A stretch of DNA of 64,000 nucleotides from Azonexus sp. (GTDB lineage: Bacteria > Pseudomonadota > Gammaproteobacteria > Burkholderiales > Rhodocyclaceae): positions 62,001-126,000 of the forward strand of contig JAUYSK010000027.1 of the NCBI GenBank assembly GCA_030696345.1, read 5' to 3'. The notes beneath the pieces were generated by a model, which saw nothing but the letters and a program-made list of their open reading frames with translations, made no database searches and had not been told where the DNA came from. Shown piece by piece: positions 54,568 through 63,065 of the stretch. A program made the translations under genes and the position numbers. The first letter of the stretch is position 1. Each line of letters starts with the position of its first letter.

Positions 54568-56708
54568 TTCACCGCAGCCCGCAACTCACGGCGCCGATAG
54601 CCGATCATGGCCGGAATGACCGCCAATGCGAGGAACAGCAGGCCCAGACCAAGTGGCCAGAGAACCGGCGGGTTCCAGGCCCGGCGGGCCGCAGCACGGT
54701 CAGTTGCATCAATCCGCTGATACTTCAGGATGTTGTTGCCGACATCATTGGGCTTGCGATTCTTCAGCCAGCGGTGGCCGAGTGTATAGCTTTTGGGATG
54801 CAACCCGAAAACCCAGGGCGCGTCGTGGTGCAGGATGCGGCTCATCTGACGGATGATGTCCAGGCGCTCCGGCGTGTTCTCCATGTTCTTCATGCGCAGG
54901 AACAGGCGGTCGAAGTCCGGATTGGCATAGTTGGAGGCGTTCTCGCCACCCTTGGCGACCTTGCCCTCATTGCCATCAAGCAGGAAGAAGAAGTTTTCCG
55001 GATCCGGATAGTCGGCATTCCAGCCCAGGTAATAGAGCTGGACGTTACCTTTGCGTATCTTGTCCTGGAAACGGTTGAAGTCGGTCGACCGCACTACCAG
55101 CTGGACGTCGATCTTGGCGAACTGCCGGGTCAGCCAGTCAAGCCGCGACTTTTCGCCCATCCCGCCGCCCGTAGTATCGAGATTGACCACCAGCGGCTCG
55201 CCGGTCTTTTCATCACGACCATTCGGATAGCCGGCCTCGACCATCAGTTTTTTGGCCACCTCAACTGATTTGCGCTTTGGCTTGCCATCAACCCAGTCAT
55301 AAACCGCGCTATCGATCCCCAGCTCACCACCTTCATGACCGAAGATGCCCGGCGGCAGGGGGCCCTGGGCGGCAAGGCCACGGCCGTTCTGGAAAATGGA
55401 GATGTACTCTTCCTGATCAATGGCGATTGAAATTGCCTGCCTGAGGCGGGTCGACCGCAGCGATAGGCCGCCGATCACCGGATCGAGCATGTTGAAGCCC
55501 ATGTAGAAGGTCGACGTCTTGACCGAAGTCAGCAGGCGGATGCCCTTGTCGCGCATTTCGTCGGTAAGGGCCACATCACCGCCCACATTAACGCGTACGG
55601 CCTGATCGAAGCTGTCCGAGGAAATGCCGGAGGCGTCGAAATAGCCTTGTAGGAACTTGTTCCAGTAGGGAATCGCTTCCTTTTCGCGTGTAAAAATCGC
55701 CTGATCAATGAACGGTAAGGGTTTGCCGCAATCGGCCAGCAGGCCAGCTTCGCGGTCGCCTGCCTCGCCTTCACAGGGATAGGTCTGGCCGTGAAAATTG
55801 GGATTACGCGAAAGCACCATGCGGCGGTTCGGGTCATTCTCCGACAGCATGAACGGCCCGGTGCCGACCGGCCACCAATCCAGCGTCAGATTCTTGGCTG
55901 CCATACCCGGCTGGGCAAAGAAACGGTCGGCTTCTCGCGGCACCGGTGCGAAGAAGGGCATGGCCAGCCAGTAGAGGAACTGCGGGTACTTGCCCTTGAT
56001 GCGGATGCGCCAGGTCAGCGCATCAACCTTTTCAATCCCGGAAAGCGGGAAGGCATCCAGATCAAGCCAGGCATCGGCTGGCAGATCCCTGGCTGCCTTC
56101 TGCAAGTTCTCGCCTAGTTCCTTCAAGCCAACGATCTTGTCCGCCATCATGCCAAAGATAGGCGAATGCAGACGGGGATGGGCCAGGCGCTTGATCTGGT
56201 AAATATAGTCATCAGCGGTCAACTCACGAGTACCGGTTTGCGAAAAGTCCGCAACCACCTGCCGACCATCAGCAACGTTTTTGCCCAAATAAAGCGGTTG
56301 ACCGTAGGCGTCGAGCGCAAAGGCCGGATGCGGCTGGTAACGAATTCCCGGCTTCAGTTTCAGCTCGTAAATACTCTCGGCAATCTGCTCGACTGGCGCG
56401 TTCGCTGGCAATTCGCGGCCCTTGGCATCGAAATGGCGGGGGATTGGCACCTGCGTCAGCGTTGAGGCAATGAGTTCGTACGGTCGCTTCAGATAGTGAT
56501 ATTGCAGCGGCGGCTCGTAGATCTGCGCCGTAAAGGTGATTTCGTCCTCGGTATAGGATTGCGCCGGATCGAGATGCTTGGGACGATCGGTAAAGGCGGT
56601 ATAAAGAATGTTGCCCCCGGCATCGGCTGACGGATACGGATCGTTCCAGGACTGGCCGCAGCCAGCCAGGCTAATAATCAGGACAATACAGGCGCAAATT
56701 TTTCGCAT
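54564..56708 (-). CDS. Peptide/oligopeptide-type ABC substrate-binding lipoprotein with C-terminal membrane helix
   Basis: Family 5 solute-binding protein of 714 aa. The lipobox is ISLAGC (Cys about 17), so the N-terminus is lipid-anchored. The mature domain shows TAFTDRPKHLDPAQSYTED at its start, LTADDYIYQIKRLAHPR, WPVGTGPFMLSENDPNRRMV and LRQAISIAIDQEEYI, typical of OppA/DppA-like proteins. It is longer than usual, and near the end has a membrane helix (VLWPLGLGLLFLALAVIPAM) followed by a basic tail, an uncommon second anchor. No permease or ATPase gene is adjacent. The start ATG 56708 lacks a strong ribosome site but fits the signal peptide. Confidence 0.85.
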   Translation of the reverse strand: MRKICACIVLIISLAGCGQSWNDPYPSADAGGNILYTAFTDRPKHLDPAQSYTEDEITFTAQIYEPPLQYHYLKRPYELIASTLTQVPIPRHFDAKGRELPANAPVEQIAESIYELKLKPGIRYQPHPAFALDAYGQPLYLGKNVADGRQVVADFSQTGTRELTADDYIYQIKRLAHPRLHSPIFGMMADKIVGLKELGENLQKAARDLPADAWLDLDAFPLSGIEKVDALTWRIRIKGKYPQFLYWLAMPFFAPVPREADRFFAQPGMAAKNLTLDWWPVGTGPFMLSENDPNRRMVLSRNPNFHGQTYPCEGEAGDREAGLLADCGKPLPFIDQAIFTREKEAIPYWNKFLQGYFDASGISSDSFDQAVRVNVGGDVALTDEMRDKGIRLLTSVKTSTFYMGFNMLDPVIGGLSLRSTRLRQAISIAIDQEEYISIFQNGRGLAAQGPLPPGIFGHEGGELGIDSAVYDWVDGKPKRKSVEVAKKLMVEAGYPNGRDEKTGEPLVVNLDTTGGGMGEKSRLDWLTRQFAKIDVQLVVRSTDFNRFQDKIRKGNVQLYYLGWNADYPDPENFFFLLDGNEGKVAKGGENASNYANPDFDRLFLRMKNMENTPERLDIIRQMSRILHHDAPWVFGLHPKSYTLGHRWLKNRKPNDVGNNILKYQRIDATDRAAARRAWNPPVLWPLGLGLLFLALAVIPAMIGYRRRELRAAVK

Positions 56709-56792
56709 GAGCCGAAGTTTAGCAAATGACGGGTTGACCGCCCTGCCGGGATTTGCCGACAATGGCTCAACAAACCAAAATGAGACTACCGC

Positions 56793-57248
56793 ATGATCGA
56801 TAGCAAAATCCCTGACTTCTCCCTGCCAGCCACCGGTGGCCAGACCTTCAGCCTCGCCGCTCAGACCGGCAAGGCCGTGGTGATCTACTTCTACCCCAAG
56901 GACAGCACACCAGGCTGCACGACGGAAGGCCAGCAGTTCCGCGACCTTTACGCCGAGTTTGCTGCGGTCAACACCGTTATTTTGGGTATTTCCCGCGACA
57001 GCGTGAAATCGCATGAGAACTTCAAAACCAAGCAGAACTTCTCGTTCGAACTTGGCTCCGATGCCGACGAAGCGGTGTGTAATCTGTTCGCTGTCATGAA
57101 AATGAAAAACATGTATGGGAAACAAGTGCGTGGCGTCGAACGCAGCACCTTCGTCATTGATCGTAGCGGCGTTCTGCGTCGCGAGTGGCGCGGGGTGAAA
57201 GTACCCGGCCACGCTCAGGAAGTTCTGGATTTCGTCAAAGCCCTCTAA
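56793..57248 (+). CDS. bcp: Thiol peroxidase of the BCP/PrxQ family
   Basis: Peroxiredoxin of 151 aa that reduces hydrogen and organic peroxides. The peroxidatic Cys is residue 42 in FYPKDSTPGCTTEGQQFRDL, with the catalytic Thr/Pro and later RSTFVIDRSG. In E. coli BCP a resolving Cys follows five residues later; here that place is Gln. Another Cys (residue 96, DEAVCNLF) is available, so it is either a 1-Cys enzyme or uses a different resolving Cys. ATG 56793; divergent from the substrate-binding protein gene and 22 bases upstream of phoH, so probably co-transcribed with it. Confidence 0.9.
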   Translation: MIDSKIPDFSLPATGGQTFSLAAQTGKAVVIYFYPKDSTPGCTTEGQQFRDLYAEFAAVNTVILGISRDSVKSHENFKTKQNFSFELGSDADEAVCNLFAVMKMKNMYGKQVRGVERSTFVIDRSGVLRREWRGVKVPGHAQEVLDFVKAL

Positions 57249-57270
57249 ACCCCAACCCAAGGCCCATTCC

Positions 57271-58698
57271 ATGCCGCGCAAGCCCGCTGCCTCAAAGAAG
57301 CCCGCAGTTATCAAACTTTTCGTCCTCGACACCAACGTGCTGATGCACGACCCAAGCAGCCTTTTCCGCTTCGAGGAACATGACATCTTCCTGCCCATCA
57401 TGACGCTGGAAGAACTCGACAACAACAAGAAGGGCATGTCGGAAATTGCCCGCAACGCCCGCCAGACCTCGCGCATGCTTGATGAGCTGCTGGCAGCCAA
57501 CGGCGACGACATCGACGAAGGCATTGACCTCTACGCGCCTTCCAGCAAACAGGCCAGTGGCCGCCTCTTCCTGCAGACCGAGGCGATCAGCAGCGAATTG
57601 CCCCAAGGCCTGCCGACTTCCAAGGTCGACAACCAGATACTGTCGGTGGTCATCCACCTCCAGAAAAAATACCCCAAGCGCCCGGTCATCCTGGTGTCGA
57701 AAGACATCAACATGCGCATCAAGTCGCGTGCCCTCAACCTGCTGGCCGAGGATTACTTCAACGACAAAGTGCTGGAGGATACCGACATCCTCTACACCGG
57801 CACCCGCGCCCTGCCCAACAATTTCTGGGACAAGCATGGCAAGAACATGGAGTCCTGGAAGAAGGACAGCAAGACCTTCTACAAAGTCAATGGACCACTC
57901 TGCCCGCAAATGCTGGTCAATGAGTTCCTCTGGCTGGAAAACGACGGTTTCACTGCCATCGTCAAGGAAACTGCCGGCAAGACAGCCGTGCTCGAAACCC
58001 TGGTCGATTATAGTCATCCAAAAAATGCCGTCTGGGGCATCACGGCAAGAAACCGTGAGCAGAATTTCGCGATGAATCTGCTGATGAACCCGGATATCGA
58101 TTTCGTTACGCTTCTCGGCCAGGCGGGTACCGGCAAAACGCTGCTGACCCTGGCGGCCGGACTGACCCAGGTTCTCGAATCGAAGCAGTTTGCCGAAATA
58201 ATCATGACCCGGGCGACTGTGCCGGTCGGAGAAGATATCGGTTTCCTGCCTGGCACCGAAGAAGAAAAAATGGCGCCGTGGATGGGTGCTCTCGAAGACA
58301 ACCTTGATGTCCTTACCCATTCCGACGACAAGGACAGCAGCCCCTATGGTGGCGACTGGGGAAAGGCAGCAACCAACGACATCATCCGCTCGCGGATCAA
58401 GGTCAAGTCGATGAATTTCATGCGCGGCCGAACCTTCCTGAAGAAATACCTGATCATCGACGAAGCCCAGAACCTGACACCGAAACAGATGAAAACGCTG
58501 GTCACCCGCGCCGGGCCCGGCACCAAGGTGATCTGCCTGGGCAACATCGCGCAGATCGATACGCCTTATCTGACCGAGGGCAGTTCCGGTCTGACCTACG
58601 TCGTTGATCGTTTCAAGGGCTGGGCGCACTCCGGTCACATTACGTTACAACGTGGTGAGCGTTCCCGCTTGGCGGACCACGCGGCTGAAGTGCTATAA
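57271..58698 (+). CDS. PIN-PhoH ATPase (PhoH2 type)
   Basis: Protein of 475 aa with an N-terminal PIN ribonuclease domain and a C-terminal PhoH ATPase domain, the PhoH2 arrangement. In the PIN half, acidic residues lie in KLFVLDTNVLMHDPSSLFRF and PIMTLEELDNNKKGMSEIAR, and VILVSKDINMRIKSRALNL follows. The PhoH half has the P-loop LLGQAGTGKTLLTLAAGLTQ, the Walker B-like YLIIDEAQNLTPKQMKTLVT and RAGPGTKVICLGNIAQID. Known relatives couple RNA unwinding to cleavage. The last codons overlap a strong extended -10 promoter (58691-58699). Confidence 0.9.
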   Translation: MPRKPAASKKPAVIKLFVLDTNVLMHDPSSLFRFEEHDIFLPIMTLEELDNNKKGMSEIARNARQTSRMLDELLAANGDDIDEGIDLYAPSSKQASGRLFLQTEAISSELPQGLPTSKVDNQILSVVIHLQKKYPKRPVILVSKDINMRIKSRALNLLAEDYFNDKVLEDTDILYTGTRALPNNFWDKHGKNMESWKKDSKTFYKVNGPLCPQMLVNEFLWLENDGFTAIVKETAGKTAVLETLVDYSHPKNAVWGITARNREQNFAMNLLMNPDIDFVTLLGQAGTGKTLLTLAAGLTQVLESKQFAEIIMTRATVPVGEDIGFLPGTEEEKMAPWMGALEDNLDVLTHSDDKDSSPYGGDWGKAATNDIIRSRIKVKSMNFMRGRTFLKKYLIIDEAQNLTPKQMKTLVTRAGPGTKVICLGNIAQIDTPYLTEGSSGLTYVVDRFKGWAHSGHITLQRGERSRLADHAAEVL

Positions 58699-58699
58699 T
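58669..58699 (+). promoter_or_regulatory. Extended -10 promoter at the end of phoH
   Basis: TGCTATAAT (58691-58699) is a perfect TGnTATAAT extended -10 element. A TTGGCG word at 58669-58674 could serve as -35 with a 19-base spacer. It overlaps the last codons and stop of phoH. Transcription would start near 58706, just before the hairpin at 58719, so it makes either a very short RNA or the leader of the transglutaminase-like gene at 58781. Confidence 0.6.
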
Positions 58700-58715
58700 T
58701 CGGTTCAATAACTAA

Positions 58716-58745
58716 AGGGGCCGTGTCAGCGACACGGCCTTTTCG
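58716..58745 (+). terminator. Rho-independent terminator after phoH
   Basis: GGCCGTGTC (58719-58727) pairs with GACACGGCC (58731-58739) with a three-base loop and is followed by TTTTC. It lies about 20 bases after the phoH stop and also directly downstream of the extended -10 promoter, so it may attenuate that promoter. Confidence 0.85.
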
Positions 58746-58780
58746 TTTCAGCCACGGGCTGTCTCTGCCGGAGGAAATTT

Positions 58781-60058
58781 TTGAAACGTCGCAACTTTCT
58801 AGCTTCAGCTGCAGCTCTTACCTTCCTTGTATCCGACGCCTGGGCGGCCAAAAAACAGGCTGCGGGTAAAGCGTCAACGGCCAAACCCGGCTCAGCGAAA
58901 ACCAAATCCACGGGCAAAGCAAAGCCCGGCTCGACAGCCAGGCGCGGCCGTGCAAAGCCCCCAGCATCGCTCCCCCCCCCTGGGCCTGTCGCCCATACAG
59001 CGGACGACCCTGTCACCGAAAAGCCGCCACAAGGCACGTCAGCAGCCCGCCTGCCACCGGTCAAGGCACCGGAACCGCCATCTGAATGGCGGACCTACGA
59101 AGTCGTCACGACGGTCAACCTGAAGAACAATAGCGGCCTCACCAAACTCTGGCTTCCCTTGCCTTTGAATCAGGACACCCTGTTTCAGCGCACCTTGGGC
59201 CATGCCTGGGAAGGCAACCCGGGAAATTCGAGTATGCGCCGCCTGCCCGATGGAAATCTTGAGGTTTTCCATTGCGAATGGCGGGATGGTAGCGAAGGCA
59301 GACTGCAGTTCAAGACACTGGTTACCACTGCCGACCGACATTTCGATGTGACCAAGCGAACGGTTGCACCGGAGCGGGAAGATATTCTGCGCCGCAATCT
59401 CCAGTCCTCGCAGCTGATCCCCAATGAAGGTCTCTCCTTCCAGCTGGGCGAACGCATACTCGGCCGGATCAAGGATCCTGTGGCACAAGCCAAGGCAGTT
59501 TACGAATGGGTTGTGGACAATACAATTTATGACCCGTCACTACCCGGCAGCGGCATCGGCGACGTTCGCCAGCAGTTGATTCGTGGCCAATATGGCGGGC
59601 GCTCGGCGGACATCAATGGTCTTTTTGTTGCAGTTTGCCGCTCAATCGGCATCCCGGCGCGTTGCGTTTATGGCTTGCGGGTAGCCCCGTCCCGCCTCTT
59701 CCGTAGCCTCGGCCTGTCGAGCGACGATGCAACGCGCGGGCAGCATGTCCGGGCCGAGTTCTACGTACCGGGTTACGGCTGGATTCCGGTCGATCCCAGC
59801 GATGTCCGTCGAGCCATTGCCCTTGAAGGCCTGTCTGACCGGGACAGCAAGCTGCTCTCGCTGAAGAAAGTCCTGTTTGGCGTCTGGGAGATGAACTGGA
59901 TTGCCTTCAACGTCGGCAGCGACGTGACGCTACCGGGCAAGATTACTCCAATGCCATTTCTGCTCTTGCCACAACTGGAATCGCCCAAGGGGCTCATGGA
60001 TGGCAAGGACGCGGCTGCCATCGAATATTCAATCAGTGCAAAGCGGGTCGAGCTGTAG
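58781..60058 (+). CDS. Tat-exported transglutaminase-like protein with Ser in place of the catalytic Cys
   Basis: Protein of 425 aa. The start is TTG 58781, with GGAGG six bases upstream. The N-terminus is a Tat-type signal (MKRRNFLASAAALTFLV), followed by a Lys/Ala/Pro-rich, probably disordered segment to about residue 100. The transglutaminase-like core lies at about residues 215-345: GRSADINGLFVAVCRSIGIP, then GQHVRAEFYVPGYGWIPVDP. His 322 and Asp 338 of the triad are there, but the usual Cys position reads Ser 275. It may be a non-enzymatic binding protein or an altered hydrolase. A run of nine C (58972-58980) lies in the disordered part. Location: periplasm. Confidence 0.78.
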   Translation: MKRRNFLASAAALTFLVSDAWAAKKQAAGKASTAKPGSAKTKSTGKAKPGSTARRGRAKPPASLPPPGPVAHTADDPVTEKPPQGTSAARLPPVKAPEPPSEWRTYEVVTTVNLKNNSGLTKLWLPLPLNQDTLFQRTLGHAWEGNPGNSSMRRLPDGNLEVFHCEWRDGSEGRLQFKTLVTTADRHFDVTKRTVAPEREDILRRNLQSSQLIPNEGLSFQLGERILGRIKDPVAQAKAVYEWVVDNTIYDPSLPGSGIGDVRQQLIRGQYGGRSADINGLFVAVCRSIGIPARCVYGLRVAPSRLFRSLGLSSDDATRGQHVRAEFYVPGYGWIPVDPSDVRRAIALEGLSDRDSKLLSLKKVLFGVWEMNWIAFNVGSDVTLPGKITPMPFLLLPQLESPKGLMDGKDAAAIEYSISAKRVEL

Positions 60059-60076
60059 TTTCGGGGGTGCGGTGGA

Positions 60077-61483
60077 TCAATTGTCCGAGCTGACAAACCC
60101 ACCGCTGGCCAGATTTTCGAAGCGTGTGTACTCACCGATAAAGGCCATGCGTACAGTTCCGGTGGGACCGTTACGCTGCTTGCCGATGATCACTTCGGCC
60201 AAGCCCTTGTCGGGCGTATCCGGCTTGTAATATTCCTCGCGGTACATCATCAGGATTACGTCGGCATCCTGTTCGATAGCGCCTGACTCACGCAAGTCGG
60301 ACATCATTGGTCGCTTGTCGGTACGCTCCTCAACCTTACGCGAAAGCTGCGACAGCGCCACGATGGGCACCTGCAATTCCTTGGCCAGCGACTTGATCGA
60401 GCGGGAAATTTCCGAAACTTCGGTAGCGCGGTTTTCACCTTGACGATTGCCGCTCATCAACTGGATGTAGTCGATGACCAGCAGGCCAAGTTTGCCACCA
60501 TACTGACGCGCCAGGCGCCGGGCCCGGGCCCGTAGATTGGCTGGGCTGAGGCCACCGGTTTCATCGATATAGATTGGTGCCTCGTGCAGTTTTCCCAGAG
60601 CGAACGACAGCCGCGACCACTCGTCATCAGTCATCCGCCCTGTGCGCAAACTTTGCGAGTTGAGCCGACCAATCGAGGCCAGCATCCGCATTGCCAGCTG
60701 CGCCCCGCCCATTTCCATCGAAAACACGCCAACCGGCAAGCCGGACTCGACCGCCACGTTTTCGGCAATGTTCAAGGCAAAGGCGGTTTTGCCCATGGAC
60801 GGGCGACCAGCAACGATAATCAGGTCGCCCGGCTGGAAGCCCGAGGTCTTCTGGTCGAGATCGGTGAAGCCGGTCGGTACCCCGGTAATATCGGAAGGAT
60901 TATCCCGGTCGTGGAGTTCCTGAATCCGCTCTACCACCTGCGTCAAGAGCGGATTGATGTGCACGAAACCTTCGTTATGCCCGGCACCTGCCTCGGCGAT
61001 CTTGAAAATCTTCGATTCGGCTTCGTCAAGCAACGTATCAGCATCGCGGCCCAGCGGATTTAGCGCATCGGAAGCAATTTCGTCAGCCGTTGCTACCAGC
61101 TGACGCAAGACCGACCGCTCGCGGACAATCTCGGCATAACGCTTGATATTGGCCGCCGACGGTGTATTCGCCGCTAATTCACCGAGATAGGCCAGGCCAC
61201 CGGTCTGGTCACCCTCCCCGGCTGCATCCAGCGCCTCGGCCACGGTAATCACATCGGCCGGCTTGGCCCGTTCCAGCAGATTTTTGATCTGCCGGAAGAT
61301 ACGTCGATGCTCGTCGCGATAAAAATCGGTGTCGTTGATCAGATCCCCCATCCGGTCCCAAGCCTGATTGTCGAGCAACAGGCCACCAAGGATGGACTGT
61401 TCTGCCTCGATCGAGTGGGGCGGAACACGCAAATGATCAAGCGTGGAATCGGTAATACGGGGTTTCTGCGGACGTTGGTTCAT
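60077..61483 (-). CDS. dnaB: Replicative DNA helicase
   Basis: Hexameric replicative helicase of 468 aa. The N-terminal domain has PHSIEAEQSILGGLLLDNQA. The RecA-like domain has the P-loop LIIVAGRPSMGKTAFALNIA, then VGVFSMEMGGAQLAMRMLAS, LLVIDYIQLMSGNRQGENRA (Walker B) and LSQLSRKVEERTDKRPMMSD. All family motifs are intact and no intein is present. ATG 61483 has AGG at short distance. It follows rplI on the same strand, but a terminator hairpin lies only 18 bases before its start codon, so its expression depends on read-through or a promoter overlapping that hairpin. Confidence 0.97.
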   Translation of the reverse strand: MNQRPQKPRITDSTLDHLRVPPHSIEAEQSILGGLLLDNQAWDRMGDLINDTDFYRDEHRRIFRQIKNLLERAKPADVITVAEALDAAGEGDQTGGLAYLGELAANTPSAANIKRYAEIVRERSVLRQLVATADEIASDALNPLGRDADTLLDEAESKIFKIAEAGAGHNEGFVHINPLLTQVVERIQELHDRDNPSDITGVPTGFTDLDQKTSGFQPGDLIIVAGRPSMGKTAFALNIAENVAVESGLPVGVFSMEMGGAQLAMRMLASIGRLNSQSLRTGRMTDDEWSRLSFALGKLHEAPIYIDETGGLSPANLRARARRLARQYGGKLGLLVIDYIQLMSGNRQGENRATEVSEISRSIKSLAKELQVPIVALSQLSRKVEERTDKRPMMSDLRESGAIEQDADVILMMYREEYYKPDTPDKGLAEVIIGKQRNGPTGTVRMAFIGEYTRFENLASGGFVSSDN

Positions 61484-61490
61484 GGAGCCT

Positions 61491-61529
61491 AGTTTAAATT
61501 AAAAAGGCCTCGCAACAGCGAGGCCTTTT
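61491..61529 (-). terminator. Terminator between rplI and dnaB
   Basis: On the minus strand AAAAGGCCTCGC pairs with GCGAGGCCTTTT (plus coordinates 61502-61513 and 61518-61529, four-base loop) and continues into TTTTTAATTT. It is a good intrinsic terminator for the ribosomal protein operon; the dnaB start codon is at 61483, just beyond the T run. Confidence 0.9.
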
Positions 61530-61549
61530 GGCGTGAAGGGTGACCGGAA

Positions 61550-61996
61550 TTACTCGGCAACAACCGCCACGGTAATGCTGGCCAGCACATCGGTGTGCAG
61601 GGCAACGTCAAGCGGGAACTCGCCAAGTGCCTTGAGCGGACCGTCCGGCATGCGGATGGCAGCCTTGTCCACAACGAAGCCGGCGGCCTTCAGTGCGTCA
61701 GCAATGTCAGCGTTACCAACGGAGCCAAACAGGCGACCGTCCATGCCGGCCTTGCGGGCGACGGAAACGGAAACACCGGCCATCTTGTCAGCAGCGCCTT
61801 GAGCAGCGGCCAGCTTTTCAGCAGCCAGCTTTTCCAGATCGGCACGACGGGCTTCGAACTCAGCCATGGCAGCCGGCGTAGCACGCTTGGCCATACGCTT
61901 CGGAATCAGGAAGTTACGGGCGTAACCGTCTTTGACCTTGACGACTTCACCGAGGTTACCGAGGTTAACAACCTTTTCGAGCAGAATGATTTGCAT
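61550..61996 (-). CDS. rplI: 50S ribosomal protein L9
   Basis: L9 of 148 aa, a two-domain large-subunit protein. The N-terminal signature is [20 protein letters not shown] with [16 protein letters not shown], followed by the long connecting helix and a C-terminal domain ending TVAVVAE. It is the last ribosomal gene of rpsF-priB-rpsR-rplI, 15 bases after rpsR, with a good AGGGAACG-type ribosome site. A terminator follows. Confidence 0.98.
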   Translation of the reverse strand: MQIILLEKVVNLGNLGEVVKVKDGYARNFLIPKRMAKRATPAAMAEFEARRADLEKLAAEKLAAAQGAADKMAGVSVSVARKAGMDGRLFGSVGNADIADALKAAGFVVDKAAIRMPDGPLKALGEFPLDVALHTDVLASITVAVVAE

Positions 61997-62011
61997 GTTT
62001 CGTTCCCTCGC

Positions 62012-62287
62012 TTATTGATGGTTGTCGGTGAAAGGCAGCAGCGCCAGGAAGCGGGCGCGCTTGATGGCGGTACCCAATTGGCGCTGATATCCAGCCTTGG
62101 TGCCGGTCAGACGAGCCGGCATGATCTTGGCGTTTTCCTGAATGAATTCCTTCAGAACATCCACATCCTTGTAGTCGATCTGTTCGACTTTTTCTGCCGT
62201 AAAGCGGCAGAATTTACGGCGCTTGAAGAGACCATTGCCGCGCTTCTTTTTCTTGTCGTCATCCTTCTTCTTGAAGAATCGAGCCAT
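62012..62287 (-). CDS. rpsR: 30S ribosomal protein S18
   Basis: S18 of 91 aa. The core reads [40 protein letters not shown] and [20 protein letters not shown], all normal. The N-terminus is extended by a Lys/Asp-rich stretch ([16 protein letters not shown]). ATG 62287 has GGAAGGAAA upstream. The first 29 bases overlap the 3' end of priB in a different frame, so its translation is coupled to priB. Confidence 0.98.
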   Translation of the reverse strand: MARFFKKKDDDKKKKRGNGLFKRRKFCRFTAEKVEQIDYKDVDVLKEFIQENAKIMPARLTGTKAGYQRQLGTAIKRARFLALLPFTDNHQ

Positions 62288-62588
62288 TTTCGTTTCCTTC
62301 CAAAAATTCTATTGAATTCACATGCAGTACGGGTGCTTTGCTGTTGCGGCTTCTGGCAGCAAGAAATCCAGTCAGTTTGACTGCCCCGCCAAGGGGTGCC
62401 GCCTGTAGCCAGCGGGCAGATTCGCCCAAGGCCAGAACAGCTATTTCCACTTCCACCAGTCGCTCTGTACCGCCTTCAGTCTGCGAGGAGCTATGTTGCA
62501 GCTTTCCTTCACTGACTGGCACGCCGGTCGGTGTGTAGCGCAAAGCTTTGCGCTCGACCAGAAAACCGGAGATTTCGATACAGTTCAG
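62259..62588 (-). CDS. priB: Primosomal replication protein N, apparent non-ATG start
   Basis: PriB, a single OB-fold protein of the replication restart primosome that binds ssDNA and PriA. The conserved frame, read from 62588, is [34 protein letters not shown] and [20 protein letters not shown]. Family members start MN-x-IE-, so the natural start would be at 62588, where the codon is CTG. The next in-frame candidate, TTG 62543, would remove the first beta strand. An in-frame TAA lies two codons upstream of the CTG, so no other start is possible. GGGA lies nine bases upstream. Given from CTG the protein is 109 aa, near the usual length. Operon position between rpsF and rpsR is standard. Confidence 0.85.
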   Translation of the reverse strand: MNCIEISGFLVERKALRYTPTGVPVSEGKLQHSSSQTEGGTERLVEVEIAVLALGESARWLQAAPLGGAVKLTGFLAARSRNSKAPVLHVNSIEFLEGNENGSILQEEG

Positions 62589-62623
62589 CCGTTATTTCCC
62601 AAAAAACCCGTACGAATAATGCT

Positions 62624-63007
62624 TTAGGCAGCAGCCGGTTCGGCAGGAGCCGCAGCAGCAACGTCACCACCCATCAGGGACTTGGACTTCTCTTCCTTCA
62701 TCATCGGGGAAGGAGTCGTCACAGCCGCCTTCATCTTGACGATGAGGTGGCGCAGCACGGCGTCGTTGAACTTGAAGGAATGCTCGAGTTCGTTCAGCGT
62801 TTCGCCGTCGCACTCGATGTTCATCATGACGTAGTGAGCCTTGTGGATCTTCTGGATCGGGTAAGCCAGCTGGCGGCGGCCCCAGTCTTCCAGACGGTGA
62901 ATCGTACCGCTCTTGGCGGTAACGATGGCACGATAGCGCTCGACCATGCCGGGCACTTGTTCGCTTTGGTCCGGATGGACGATAAATACGATTTCGTAAT
63001 GGCGCAT
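62624..63007 (-). CDS. rpsF: 30S ribosomal protein S6
   Basis: S6 of 127 aa. [20 protein letters not shown], then [20 protein letters not shown] and [20 protein letters not shown] are the family core; a C-terminal tail rich in Ala and Glu follows ([20 protein letters not shown]), common in betaproteobacteria. ATG 63007 has AAAGGAG upstream. It is the first gene of rpsF-priB-rpsR-rplI and has its promoter in the gap to the acyl-CoA dehydrogenase gene. Confidence 0.98.
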   Translation of the reverse strand: MRHYEIVFIVHPDQSEQVPGMVERYRAIVTAKSGTIHRLEDWGRRQLAYPIQKIHKAHYVMMNIECDGETLNELEHSFKFNDAVLRHLIVKMKAAVTTPSPMMKEEKSKSLMGGDVAAAAPAEPAAA

Positions 63008-63065
63008 GCAATCTCCTTTTGGGATATACCCTCCGCCATGCGTTCGCGGTAGGGCAAGGTTGAAA

